64,000 nt of DNA from Lutibacter profundi (GCF_001543325.1 NZ_CP013355.1:2386001-2450000); one strand, 5' to 3'. Shown: positions 45,701-53,740, numbered from the stretch's first letter. The notes: a model not told the origin generated them from the letters alone. Made by a program: numbers and translations.

Positions 45701-48700
45701 GTAACAATCACCGAGCCAGATGCGGTAGAAGGTAGTGAGGTTACAGCCTCTCATGTAGATGTAACGTGTAATGGCGGATCAGATGGATCCTTTGCAGCAA
45801 CAGCTACAGGTGGAGTAGAGCCATACAGTTACAGTTTAGACAATACAGATTTTAGCAATAGCACAGGAACCTTCACCGGCTTAACAGCAGGAACCTATAC
45901 GGTTTATGTAAAAGATTCAAATGGATGTGAAGATAGCGATCCAATCACGGTAACAATCACCGAGCCAGATGCGGTAGAAGGTAGTGAGGTTACAGCCTCT
46001 CATGTAGATGTAACGTGTAATGGCGGATCAGATGGATCCTTTGCAGCAACAGCTACAGGTGGAGTAGAGCCATACAGTTACAGTTTAGACAATACAGATT
46101 TTAGCAATAGCACAGGAACCTTCACCGGCTTAACAGCAGGAACCTATACGGTTTATGTAAAAGATTCAAATGGATGTGAAGATAGCGATCCAATCACGGT
46201 AACAATCACCGAGCCAGATGCGGTAGAAGGTAGTGAGGTTACAGCCTCTCATGTAGATGTAACGTGTAATGGCGGATCAGATGGATCCTTTGCAGCAACA
46301 GCTACAGGTGGAGTAGAGCCATACAGTTACAGTTTAGACAATACAGATTTTAGCAATAGCACAGGAACCTTCACCGGCTTAACAGCAGGAACCTATACGG
46401 TTTATGTAAAAGATTCAAATGGATGTGAAGATAGCGATCCAATCACGGTAACAATCACCGAGCCAGATGCGGTAGAAGGTAGTGAGGTTACAGCCTCTCA
46501 TGTAGATGTAACGTGTAATGGCGGATCAGATGGATCCTTTGCAGCAACAGCTACAGGTGGAGTAGAGCCATACAGTTACAGTTTAGACAATACAGATTTT
46601 AGCAATAGCACAGGAACCTTCACCGGCTTAACAGCAGGAACCTATACGGTTTATGTAAAAGATTCAAATGGATGTGAAGATAGCGATCCAATCACGGTAA
46701 CAATCACCGAGCCAGATGCGGTAGAAGGTAGTGAGGTTACAGCCTCTCATGTAGATGTAACGTGTAATGGCGGATCAGATGGATCCTTTGCAGCAACAGC
46801 TACAGGTGGAGTAGAGCCATACAGTTACAGTTTAGACAATACAGATTTTAGCAATAGCACAGGAACCTTCACCGGCTTAACAGCAGGAACCTATACGGTT
46901 TATGTAAAAGATTCAAATGGATGTGAAGATAGCGATCCAATCACGGTAACAATCACCGAGCCAGATGCGGTAGAAGGTAGTGAGGTTACAGCCTCTCATG
47001 TAGATGTAACGTGTAATGGCGGATCAGATGGATCCTTTGCAGCAACAGCTACAGGTGGAGTAGAGCCATACAGTTACAGTTTAGACAATACAGATTTTAG
47101 CAATAGCACAGGAACCTTCACCGGCTTAACAGCAGGAACCTATACGGTTTATGTAAAAGATTCAAATGGATGTGAAGATAGCGATCCAATCACGGTAACA
47201 ATCACCGAGCCAGATGCGGTAGAAGGTAGTGAGGTTACAGCCTCTCATGTAGATGTAACGTGTAATGGCGGATCAGATGGATCCTTTGCAGCAACAGCTA
47301 CAGGTGGAGTAGAGCCATACAGTTACAGTTTAGACAATACAGATTTTAGCAATAGCACAGGAACCTTCACCGGCTTAACAGCAGGAACCTATACGGTTTA
47401 TGTAAAAGATTCAAATGGATGTGAAGATAGCGATCCAATCACGGTAACAATCACCGAGCCAGCACAAATAATTGTGGATGCAGGGTCAAATAAAATGATA
47501 ACTTGTAATGAACCAACAGCTACTTTAACAGGGACTGCTAGTATCGAAAGTGAAGAAGGATTGAGTTATTTATGGACTACAACAGGTGGGATCATTGATA
47601 GTGGAGCTAATACTCTTACACCAATAGTTAGTGCGCCAGGTATTTATACCTTAACAGTAATGACTAATCAAGAATGTTCTGTAAGTGATGAAGTTGTTGT
47701 TACTGAAGATAATTCAACACCAGATGCCATTATAAATGCCGAAACGACTGAGTTAACCTGTTCAGTGACTAGTATAGTTTTAGATGCAAGTGCAAGTATT
47801 GACGGAGATAATTTTTATTGGTCAAATGGAGAAACAACATCTAGTATCACAGTAACAGAACCAGGATTGTATTATGTTACTGTATCTAAGAATTCTAATG
47901 GATGTGGAGATTTGGAAATAATTACAATTACTCAAAACAACTCACAACCGGAAGCTATAATCACAGGAAACGAAATGTTAACGTGTGATACAACGGAGGT
48001 TACATTAGATGCAAGTACTTCTGTTACTGAAGGAGAAGCTAGTTATTTATGGAGTAATGGTGCAACAACTTCAACAATAGTAGTTGTAGAACCAGGAGTT
48101 TATGAAGTAACGGTAACAGATGGAGAAAATGGATGTTCATCAACAACAACAGTTGAAGTAATAGAAAACACAACAAATGTAGAAGCTATAATCACAGGAA
48201 ACGAAATGTTAACGTGTGATACAACGGAGGTTACATTAGATGCAAGTACTTCTGTTACTCAAGGAGAAGCTAGTTATTTATGGAGTAATGGTGCAACAAC
48301 TTCAACAATAGTAGTTGTAGAACCAGGAGTTTATGAAGTAACGGTAACAGATGGAGAAAATGGATGTTCATCAACAACAACAGTTGAAGTAATAGAAAAC
48401 ACAACAAATGTTGAAGCAGTAATTACAGGAAACGAATTATTAACGTGTGATACAACGGAGGTTACATTAGATGCAAGTACATCTGTTACTCAAGGAGAAG
48501 CTAGTTATTTATGGAGTAATGGTGCAACAACTTCAACAATAGTAGTTGTAGAACCAGGAGTTTATGAAGTAACGGTAACAGATGGAGAAAATGGATGTTC
48601 ATTAACAACAACAGTTGAAGTAATAGAAAACACAACAAATGTAGAAGCTGTAATTACAGGAAATGAATTATTAACGTGTGATATAACGGAGGTTACATTA

Positions 48701-49897
48701 GATGCAAGTACTTCTGTTACTCAGGGAGAAGCTAGTTATTTATGGAATACAGGTGCAACAACTTCAACAATAGTAGTTGTAGAATCAGGAGTTTATGAAG
48801 TAACGGTAACAGATGGAGAAAATGGATGTTCATCAACAACAACAGTTGAAGTAATAGAAAACACAACAAATGTAGAAGCTATAATCACAGGAAACGAAAT
48901 GTTAACGTGTGATACAACGGAGGTTACATTAGATGCAAGTACATCTGTTACTCAAGGAGAAGCCAGTTATTTATGGAGTAATGGTGCAACAACTTCAACA
49001 ATAGTAGTTGTAGAACTAGGAGTTTATGAAGTAACGGTAACAGATGGAGAAAATGGATGTTCATCAACAACAACAGTTGAAGTAATAGAAAATACAACAA
49101 GTGTAGAAGCAGTAATTACAGGAAATGAAGAATTAACATGTAGTAATACAGAAGTTACATTAGATGCTAGTACTTCTGTTACTCAGGGAGAAGCTAGTTA
49201 TTTATGGAGTAATGGAGAAACAACAGCGACAATATCAGTAACAGAACCTGGATCATATTCAGTAACTGTAAGTGATACTAGTAGTGGTTGTTCAGGTTCA
49301 ACAACTGTAGAAGTATTACAAGATATTACACCACAAGAAATCACAGGAGATTCAATAGATTTATGCATTGAAGATGAGGCATATGATTTAACTAATTTAT
49401 TGGGTGATAATTTTGAATCAGGTGGTACTTGGGTAGATGTAAATAATAGTGGAGGATTAAGTGGAGACTTTTTTGATCCATCTATTGTTAACCTTGAATC
49501 ATTTCAATTTATATATACGGAACCAGGAGATTGTGGACGAATTATAACCGTAGTTGTAAATGTAAATGATGACTGTGTTGTTTTAGCATGCTCAACAGAA
49601 GAATTAACTATTTCTAAGGTTATAACTCCAAATAACGATGGAATAAATGATACTTTTGATTTACTTGGCTTAGAAGATTGTGGATTTACGTTTAATGTAC
49701 AAGTTTTCAACCGTTGGGGAAAAATGGTTTATCAATCAAATAATTACCAAAATACTTGGAGAGGATATCCAAATGTTTCTGGATTAACAATTGGTTCTAA
49801 CACTATTTTGCCAACAGGAACATATTATTATATTGTTAATGTATTGAGTAGTGGATTTAAACCAATTACTGGATATATATATTTAGGGACTCACTAA
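39782..49897 (+). CDS. Giant SprB-like surface adhesin, T9SS type B substrate
   Basis: A 3371-aa secreted protein. A signal peptide (residues 1-22, ending VVVAQ) is followed by a choice-of-anchor L-type domain (about 60-320), an Ig-like segment (about 330-405) and 26 SprB-type repeats of 83 aa (about 407-2560) with cysteines in VTCNGGSDGSF and SNGCEDSDP. Then come eight PKD/Ig-like units of about 77-84 aa with YLWSNGAT (about 2560-3185) and a C-terminal gliding-motility/T9SS type B sorting domain (ITPNNDGINDTFDL, NVQVFNRWGKMVY, PTGTYYYIV). SprB in Flavobacterium is the moving cell-surface adhesin for gliding. The porP/sprF and ompA genes follow closely. Whether this organism glides is not known; adhesion or biofilm roles are equally possible. 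Confidence 0.95.
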   Translation: MKKITFITALVIMFFSVVVVAQQKNTTKRIPEKGITINNKSIDIAGSTSSSSVSGSIAVAEDATYNSYSVQQLVDDLLISGCLSTSNVRFGYYKKSGSNWIWNNHSWSSTPGNRQLGYFNKASSTFSLDEGIIFSTGKISSAEGSNNTGSNSDQMVSNASDPDLAVITGETMRDAAVLEFNFVPDGNVVEFKFVFASEEYLEYVETQYNDAFGFFLSGPGISGSYTNNAVNLAELPNGDAVTVNNIHSAGTNVNGVSFPSKNDSYYVNNPSGSALMQYDGLTTELTATYTVVPGQTYKIKMAIADASDQQWDAGVFLKARSFASNTVVITNPATVCYPSTVDITDAAITAGSTPGLTYTYWEDEFATIPYTTPTQATNGTYYIKGTDSVSGCSDIKPVVVTVSSVAGSEVTASHVDVTCNGGSDGSFAATATGGVEPYSYSLDNTDFSNSTGTFTGLTAGTYTVYVKDSNGCEDSDPITVTITEPDAVEGSEVTASHVDVTCNGGSDGSFAATATGGVEPYSYSLDNTDFSNSTGTFTGLTAGTYTVYVKDSNGCEDSDPITVTITEPDAVEGSEVTASHVDVTCNGGSDGSFAATATGGVEPYSYSLDNTDFSNSTGTFTGLTAGTYTVYVKDSNGCEDSDPITVTITEPDAVEGSEVTASHVDVTCNGGSDGSFAATATGGVEPYSYSLDNTDFSNSTGTFTGLTAGTYTVYVKDSNGCEDSDPITVTITEPDAVEGSEVTASHVDVTCNGGSDGSFAATATGGVEPYSYSLDNTDFSNSTGTFTGLTAGTYTVYVKDSNGCEDSDPITVTITEPDAVEGSEVTASHVDVTCNGGSDGSFAATATGGVEPYSYSLDNTDFSNSTGTFTGLTAGTYTVYVKDSNGCEDSDPITVTITEPDAVVGSEVTASHVDVTCNGGSDGSFAATATGGVEPYSYSLDNTDFSNSTGTFTGLTAGTYTVYVKDSNGCEDSDPITVTITEPDAVEGSEVTASHVDVTCNGGSDGSFAATATGGVEPYSYSLDNTDFSNSTGTFTGLTAGTYTVYVKDSNGCEDSDPITVTITEPDAVEGSEVTASHVDVTCNGGSDGSFAATATGGVEPYSYSLDNTDFSNSTGTFTGLTAGTYTVYVKDSNGCEDSDPITVTITEPDAVEGSEVTASHVDVTCNGGSDGSFAATATGGVEPYSYSLDNTDFSNSTGTFTGLTAGTYTVYVKDSNGCEDSDPITVTITEPDAVEGSEVTASHVDVTCNGGSDGSFAATATGGVEPYSYSLDNTDFSNSTGTFTGLTAGTYTVYVKDSNGCEDSDPITVTITEPDAVEGSEVTASHVDVTCNGGSDGSFAATATGGVEPYSYSLDNTDFSNSTGTFTGLTAGTYTVYVKDSNGCEDSDPITVTITEPDAVEGSEVTASHVDVTCNGGSDGSFAATATGGVEPYSYSLDNTDFSNSTGTFTGLTAGTYTVYVKDSNGCEDSDPITVTITEPDAVEGSEVTASHVDVTCNGGSDGSFAATATGGVEPYSYSLDNTDFSNSTGTFTGLTAGTYTVYVKDSNGCEDSDPITVTITEPDAVVGSEVTASHVDVTCNGGSDGSFAATATGGVEPYSYSLDNTDFSNSTGTFTGLTAGTYTVYVKDSNGCEDSDPITVTITEPDAVEGSEVTASHVDVTCNGGSDGSFAATATGGVEPYSYSLDNTDFSNSTGTFTGLTAGTYTVYVKDSNGCEDSDPITVTITEPDAVEGSEVTASHVDVTCNGGSDGSFAATATGGVEPYSYSLDNTDFSNSTGTFTGLTAGTYTVYVKDSNGCEDSDPITVTITEPDAVEGSEVTASHVDVTCNGGSDGSFAATATGGVEPYSYSLDNTDFSNSTGTFTGLTAGTYTVYVKDSNGCEDSDPITVTITEPDAVEGSEVTASHVDVTCNGGSDGSFAATATGGVEPYSYSLDNTDFSNSTGTFTGLTAGTYTVYVKDSNGCEDSDPITVTITEPDAVEGSEVTASHVDVTCNGGSDGSFAATATGGVEPYSYSLDNTDFSNSTGTFTGLTAGTYTVYVKDSNGCEDSDPITVTITEPDAVEGSEVTASHVDVTCNGGSDGSFAATATGGVEPYSYSLDNTDFSNSTGTFTGLTAGTYTVYVKDSNGCEDSDPITVTITEPDAVEGSEVTASHVDVTCNGGSDGSFAATATGGVEPYSYSLDNTDFSNSTGTFTGLTAGTYTVYVKDSNGCEDSDPITVTITEPDAVEGSEVTASHVDVTCNGGSDGSFAATATGGVEPYSYSLDNTDFSNSTGTFTGLTAGTYTVYVKDSNGCEDSDPITVTITEPDAVEGSEVTASHVDVTCNGGSDGSFAATATGGVEPYSYSLDNTDFSNSTGTFTGLTAGTYTVYVKDSNGCEDSDPITVTITEPDAVEGSEVTASHVDVTCNGGSDGSFAATATGGVEPYSYSLDNTDFSNSTGTFTGLTAGTYTVYVKDSNGCEDSDPITVTITEPDAVEGSEVTASHVDVTCNGGSDGSFAATATGGVEPYSYSLDNTDFSNSTGTFTGLTAGTYTVYVKDSNGCEDSDPITVTITEPAQIIVDAGSNKMITCNEPTATLTGTASIESEEGLSYLWTTTGGIIDSGANTLTPIVSAPGIYTLTVMTNQECSVSDEVVVTEDNSTPDAIINAETTELTCSVTSIVLDASASIDGDNFYWSNGETTSSITVTEPGLYYVTVSKNSNGCGDLEIITITQNNSQPEAIITGNEMLTCDTTEVTLDASTSVTEGEASYLWSNGATTSTIVVVEPGVYEVTVTDGENGCSSTTTVEVIENTTNVEAIITGNEMLTCDTTEVTLDASTSVTQGEASYLWSNGATTSTIVVVEPGVYEVTVTDGENGCSSTTTVEVIENTTNVEAVITGNELLTCDTTEVTLDASTSVTQGEASYLWSNGATTSTIVVVEPGVYEVTVTDGENGCSLTTTVEVIENTTNVEAVITGNELLTCDITEVTLDASTSVTQGEASYLWNTGATTSTIVVVESGVYEVTVTDGENGCSSTTTVEVIENTTNVEAIITGNEMLTCDTTEVTLDASTSVTQGEASYLWSNGATTSTIVVVELGVYEVTVTDGENGCSSTTTVEVIENTTSVEAVITGNEELTCSNTEVTLDASTSVTQGEASYLWSNGETTATISVTEPGSYSVTVSDTSSGCSGSTTVEVLQDITPQEITGDSIDLCIEDEAYDLTNLLGDNFESGGTWVDVNNSGGLSGDFFDPSIVNLESFQFIYTEPGDCGRIITVVVNVNDDCVVLACSTEELTISKVITPNNDGINDTFDLLGLEDCGFTFNVQVFNRWGKMVYQSNNYQNTWRGYPNVSGLTIGSNTILPTGTYYYIVNVLSSGFKPITGYIYLGTH
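41000..47461 (+). repeat. 26 tandem copies of a 249-bp SprB repeat
   Basis: The unit starts recur exactly every 249 bp from 41000 to 47225 (25 intervals), which gives 26 copies with no insertion or deletion; the last copy diverges at its 3' end. By eye the copies are identical in nucleotides except for GTA in place of GAA just before the units starting at 42494 and 44486. Each unit encodes 83 residues with two cysteines and many T, S, D and G residues. Such perfection implies recent expansion or ongoing gene conversion, and unit number probably varies between cells or assemblies. Confidence 0.97.
47951..49336 (+). repeat. Six tandem 231-bp PKD/Ig-like repeats
   Basis: Units start at 47951, 48182, 48413, 48644, 48875 and 49106, exactly 231 bp (77 aa) apart. 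Each begins EAxITGNExLTC and contains YLWSNGATTST. The first five are very similar to each other and the sixth is more diverged. Two older, clearly different relatives lie just upstream (about 47470-47950). Confidence 0.9.
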
Positions 49898-49909
49898 AAA
49901 AATAGAACT

Positions 49910-50833
49910 ATGAAACGTATAATTATAATTATAGTAATACTTACTTTAGGATTTGAAAATTCTAATGCGCAACAATTACCACAATTCACGCAGTATATGT
50001 ATAATACAATTGCTATAAATCCGGCATATGCAGGAAGTAGAAATGCATTAAGCATTGTGGGATTAAACAGAAATCAGTGGGCTGGATTTGATGGAGGCCC
50101 TCAAACACAAACTTTGTCAATACACTCTCCTTTACGAAATGAAAAAATAGGATTGGGTTTCTCATTAATTAACGATAAGGCGGGATATGAAAATTTCACG
50201 TATGCATTTGCAGATTTTTCATATACCATTAAAGCTAATGAAAATGTAAATGTAAGTTTTGGTTTAAAAGCAGGGATGACCTACTATAAATTAGCTGAAG
50301 AGCTATACAATGCTACTGAAGTAAATCAAGACCCATATTTTAATGATAAATTAAATAGATGGAACTCTAATTTTGGAGCAGGTATTTTAGTCCATTCAGA
50401 TAAATGGTATTTGGGTTTATCAATACCAAAAATGATTAATCATGACTTAAATAATGATACAGAATATGCTGCATTAGAGAGAGTTCATTATTATGCAATA
50501 GGAGGCTATGTAGTAGATTTAAATGACAATCTAAAATTTAAACCATCCTTTATGTTTAAATACACTAAAGGAGCTCCAATTTCAACAGATTTAACAGCAA
50601 ATTTTTTATTCAATGAAAAGTTTTGGTTAGGAGGCTCTTATAGACTTAATGGCCAACAAAACGCTTTGGGTGCTTTAGTAGATTTTCAAGTTTCAGATCA
50701 ATTTAGAGTTGGTTATACATATGAAATTCCAACAGGTGAAATTAGGCCTTATACTTCAGGATCACATGAAATATTGTTAATGTACGAGTTTAGATTCTTA
50801 AAAAGAAAACAAAAATCTCCAAGATATTTTTAA
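49910..50833 (+). CDS. PorP/SprF-family T9SS outer-membrane protein
   Basis: A 307-aa outer-membrane beta-barrel protein with a signal peptide (residues 1-20, ending SNAQ). The start of the mature protein, QLPQFTQYMYNTIAINPAYA, is the family hallmark. SprF is needed for secretion and surface placement of SprB in Flavobacterium johnsoniae, and PorP-like proteins can act as the anchor for type B T9SS cargo. It starts 12 nt after the adhesin stop, which fits a dedicated partner of that adhesin. Confidence 0.93.
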   Translation: MKRIIIIIVILTLGFENSNAQQLPQFTQYMYNTIAINPAYAGSRNALSIVGLNRNQWAGFDGGPQTQTLSIHSPLRNEKIGLGFSLINDKAGYENFTYAFADFSYTIKANENVNVSFGLKAGMTYYKLAEELYNATEVNQDPYFNDKLNRWNSNFGAGILVHSDKWYLGLSIPKMINHDLNNDTEYAALERVHYYAIGGYVVDLNDNLKFKPSFMFKYTKGAPISTDLTANFLFNEKFWLGGSYRLNGQQNALGALVDFQVSDQFRVGYTYEIPTGEIRPYTSGSHEILLMYEFRFLKRKQKSPRYF

Positions 50834-50843
50834 CCAAATAAAG

Positions 50844-52772
50844 ATGAATATTATGAAAAACATAAAAATTTTATTTATAACATTTGTTTTGATAGGCGCA
50901 TCAACATTTGGTCAAACAGCAAAACAAAAAAAAGCAGATAGAGAATATAATAATTTTTCATTTGTAAAAGCAATAAAAACCTATGAGAAGTTAATTGATA
51001 CGAGTTTTAATGAACAGTACGCAATGCGTAAATTAGGTGATGCATATATTATGTTACGACAACCTGAAAAAGCATTGGCTATTTATAAAAAAGTTGTTGA
51101 ACAACCAAATGTACCTTCAGAATATTATTTATACTATGCTCAAACATTAAGAGCAAATGGGAAATATGAAGCTTCAAAAAAATGGATGAAAAAATATAAG
51201 GAAGCTGGGAATGAGAAAGATTCTAGAGTTAAAGATTTTTTTAAAAATAAAGATTTAGCAAGTGCTATTTTTAATTCGAAAGAAAAGAATATCTTAAAAA
51301 AGTTAAATATCAATACTAAATTTAATGAATTTGGAGCTGTGCTTTTAGATGGGGATATTGTTTTTGCTTCATCGCGTGATGAAGGCGTTTCTGTAAAAAG
51401 ATTATACGCTTGGGATAAACAACCTATGTTAGATGTGTTTGAAACACCTTTAGAAGGAGGTTCTGTTGAAAACACAAAAAAGCTAAAAGGTGAAGTAAAC
51501 TCAATTCAGCATGATGGTCCAGTTACATTTAATAGCGAAGGAACTAAAATGTATTTTTCGAGAAATAATTATTTTGAAGCAAAGAAAATTAATGATGCTA
51601 AAGGAATAATGCATGTTGGAATTTATAGTGCTGAGTTGGTTGATGGTACGTGGATAAATGTAAAACCTACAAATTTAAATAATCCAAATTATATTGTATA
51701 TCATCCTTCATTAAGCAAGGATGGAAAAAAATTATACTTTGCATCTGATATGCCAGGAGGTTTTGGAGGAACAGATATTTATGTAAGTGAAGTACAAGAA
51801 GATGGATCTTTAGGAACTCCAACTAATTTAGGAGAAATTATTAATACTGAAGGTAACGAGGCATTTCCATTTATAGATTCAGAAGATGAAACGTTGTATT
51901 TTTCATCGGATGGTCATGTAGGTTTTGGTTTATTAGATGTTTTTGCAACTGTTAAAGATAAAGAGAATAACATTGTTAATATAATAAATTTAGGGAAGCC
52001 AATAAATAGTAAAAAAGATGATTTTGGATATTATTTATTTGATGAAGGATTTAAAGGGTTTATTTCATCTAATAGAAAAGGTGGCGTAGGTGGTGATGAT
52101 ATTTATGCTTTTACCAGAATTCCTCCATTAACTTTAAAAGGGCAAATTTTTGATGCTGTAAATAATGAGCCTGTAGCGGGAGCTAAAGTTATTTTAGCAA
52201 GACAAAATGGAGAAGAAATGGCCTATTTTATTACTAAAAAAGATGGATCTTATAAACATTTAATAGATAGAGATAAAAACTTTGTTTTAAAAGGATCTAA
52301 AGAAAAATACCAAGATGTAGCAGCTAATTTTAATTCATTTGGTTTAGAAAAAGAAAAAGAATTAGTAGTAAACTTAAACATTCCACTTGCTCCAATTGAA
52401 GATGTGGTAATTTTAGCAGATTTAGAAACTATTTATTTTGATTTAGATAAATCCAATATAAGACCAGATGCCGCGTTAGAATTAGATAAAGTTGTTGCTT
52501 TAATGAATAAATATCCAGAAATGGTTATTAGACTTGAGTCACATACTGATAGTAGAGCAGATGATCAATATAATATTAGATTGTCTAATAGAAGAGCCAA
52601 ATCAACATATAACTATATAATTTCTAAAGGTATAGAAGCTAATAGAATTACAAAATATGAAGGTTTTGGAGAAACTCAGTTAGTGAATAAATGTTCAAAC
52701 GGAGTTAAATGTTCTGAAGAAGAACATCAATTAAATAGAAGAACAGAATTTATTATAGTTAAAATGAAATAA
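50844..52772 (+). CDS. OmpA-family protein with TPR and PD40 domains
   Basis: A 642-aa envelope protein. A signal peptide (ending STFGQ) is followed by a TPR-like region (about 25-120), PD40/WD40-like propeller blades (about 190-390, YFASDMPGGFGGTDIYVS), a carboxypeptidase-regulatory-like domain (about 430-515, LKGQIFDAVNNEPVAGAKV) and a C-terminal OmpA peptidoglycan-binding domain (about 530-640, IYFDLDKSNIRPDA, SHTDSRADDQYN). Such proteins regularly follow porP/sprF genes and may tie the T9SS outer-membrane parts to peptidoglycan. The second ATG at 50853 could be the real start. A terminator follows 7 nt after the stop. Confidence 0.92.
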   Translation: MNIMKNIKILFITFVLIGASTFGQTAKQKKADREYNNFSFVKAIKTYEKLIDTSFNEQYAMRKLGDAYIMLRQPEKALAIYKKVVEQPNVPSEYYLYYAQTLRANGKYEASKKWMKKYKEAGNEKDSRVKDFFKNKDLASAIFNSKEKNILKKLNINTKFNEFGAVLLDGDIVFASSRDEGVSVKRLYAWDKQPMLDVFETPLEGGSVENTKKLKGEVNSIQHDGPVTFNSEGTKMYFSRNNYFEAKKINDAKGIMHVGIYSAELVDGTWINVKPTNLNNPNYIVYHPSLSKDGKKLYFASDMPGGFGGTDIYVSEVQEDGSLGTPTNLGEIINTEGNEAFPFIDSEDETLYFSSDGHVGFGLLDVFATVKDKENNIVNIINLGKPINSKKDDFGYYLFDEGFKGFISSNRKGGVGGDDIYAFTRIPPLTLKGQIFDAVNNEPVAGAKVILARQNGEEMAYFITKKDGSYKHLIDRDKNFVLKGSKEKYQDVAANFNSFGLEKEKELVVNLNIPLAPIEDVVILADLETIYFDLDKSNIRPDAALELDKVVALMNKYPEMVIRLESHTDSRADDQYNIRLSNRRAKSTYNYIISKGIEANRITKYEGFGETQLVNKCSNGVKCSEEEHQLNRRTEFIIVKMK

Positions 52773-52779
52773 AAATTAG

Positions 52780-52863
52780 GCAGTTGTAAAATAATAGACT
52801 TTGATTATACTACCGTTGTGGGGACGACAATTTCTCAAGGTATTATTTGCAACTGCTTTTTTT
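52780..52863 (+). terminator. Long-stem terminator of the adhesin operon
   Basis: The arms 52780-52796 and 52841-52856 pair over about 16 bp (GCAGTTG...AATAATA) with one bulge, and seven T follow. The 44-nt loop contains the first of three copies of a short palindromic repeat. Confidence 0.8.
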
Positions 52864-52934
52864 AATTACCGTTGTGGAGATAACAATTTCCCGAGGTATT
52901 ATTACATTTTTAACAATACCGCTGTGGAGACACT
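52811..52934. repeat. Three spaced copies of a 36-bp palindromic repeat
   Basis: Copies start at 52811, 52867 and 52917 (intervals 56 and 50 bp). The consensus begins TACCGTTGTGGAGA and ends GAGGTATTAT; the third copy is cut after 18 bp. Each full unit has TACC/GGTA ends and an inner TTGT/ACAA pairing. The rest of the gap up to 53204 holds only the small open frame at 52969-53148. Confidence 0.7.
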
Positions 52935-52968
52935 CTTTTTATTTTTAGGTTTACTTTTTCAAATTAGT

Positions 52969-53148
52969 TTATAGCAATACATAATTTTTTGGAGTAGTGC
53001 TTTCTCCTAAGTTATTCGTATAGCTAAAATCAGGAATTAATGTATTAATGTAAATTCTTGAAATAATCCTTTTTTTACGTTTAATAGTGTTTTTAATTAC
53101 TTTTAAATGAGGTTCTTTAACGTTGTTATACAAAGATGTTGATTTCAT
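52969..53148 (-). CDS. Possible small basic protein, 59 aa
   Basis: An ATG-started frame of 59 codons, too short for routine ORF lists. The protein starts MKSTSLYNNVKEPHLKV, has a strongly basic middle (KNTIKRKKRIISR) and no signal peptide or cysteine. It lies 56 bp downstream of the CAP-domain gene on the same strand and could be in its transcript. I recognise no family. Chance occurrence in AT-rich DNA is a real possibility. Confidence 0.35.
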   Translation of the reverse strand: MKSTSLYNNVKEPHLKVIKNTIKRKKRIISRIYINTLIPDFSYTNNLGESTTPKNYVLL

Positions 53149-53204
53149 AATACAGTTATTTTATTAAGTAACATTAATAGTTACTGGGGTTTATAAATGT
53201 TTTT

Positions 53205-53708
53205 TTATTTTTTTATAAATATTTGGGTAAAGTAATTTCTACCTTCATTATTAGATTCAGTTGAGATACCAAAATGAGTATAATTTGGATTTTCAATTAT
53301 TTCTCGGTGGCTGTCGCTATTTAACCATCCATTAACCACACCTTGTGCAGAATTAAAACCATATGCTACATTTTCACCAACAGAAATGGCTCCAGCGTTT
53401 TCAACTAAAGTTTGTGTACGTTGATTAAAGTTATCATGATTTACCTCTCCTATTTCAACCATATACTTGGTATGTCCATCTGCAACACCTGAAATAATAT
53501 TTAAAGGTTTTAAGGATGTTAATCCTTCACTAACTCTATAATCATTAATTAAATTTAAGATTTCAGTTTCTATTTCTGTGTAAGAAACATTTGCATTTAT
53601 AATTTCACTATTTTCATTAAAATAGATTCCATCATCTTCTTTTGAACAAGAAAATAAAATAGAACTTAATAAGACTAATGAAAGAAGTTTTAGGGCAAGG
53701 GGTTTCAT
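53205..53708 (-). CDS. CAP-domain (SCP/PR-1-like) lipoprotein
   Basis: A 167-aa protein with a lipoprotein signal peptide (lipobox LFSC, cysteine near residue 21, followed by SKEDD). The CAP domain fills the rest: ILNLINDYRVSEGLTSLKP, a histidine in DGHTKYMVEIGEVNHDNF, GENVAYGF and NSDSHREIIENPNYTHFGI. These give the two histidines and glutamate of the CAP pocket. CAP proteins of bacteria are mostly of unknown function. The leader upstream (53741-53809) contains a large imperfect palindrome. Confidence 0.88.
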   Translation of the reverse strand: MKPLALKLLSLVLLSSILFSCSKEDDGIYFNENSEIINANVSYTEIETEILNLINDYRVSEGLTSLKPLNIISGVADGHTKYMVEIGEVNHDNFNQRTQTLVENAGAISVGENVAYGFNSAQGVVNGWLNSDSHREIIENPNYTHFGISTESNNEGRNYFTQIFIKK

Positions 53709-53740
53709 TGTAATGGGGTTTTTGGGGTTAGGGGTAAAGT

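Noticed and set aside
41000-47461. CRISPR-like tandem array
   Set aside because: Units are 249 bp, abut without spacers and keep one reading frame, so they are coding repeats.
52811-52934. Degenerate CRISPR array
   Set aside because: Only three copies, the third truncated; spacings are short and partly form a terminator stem; no cas gene is in the window.
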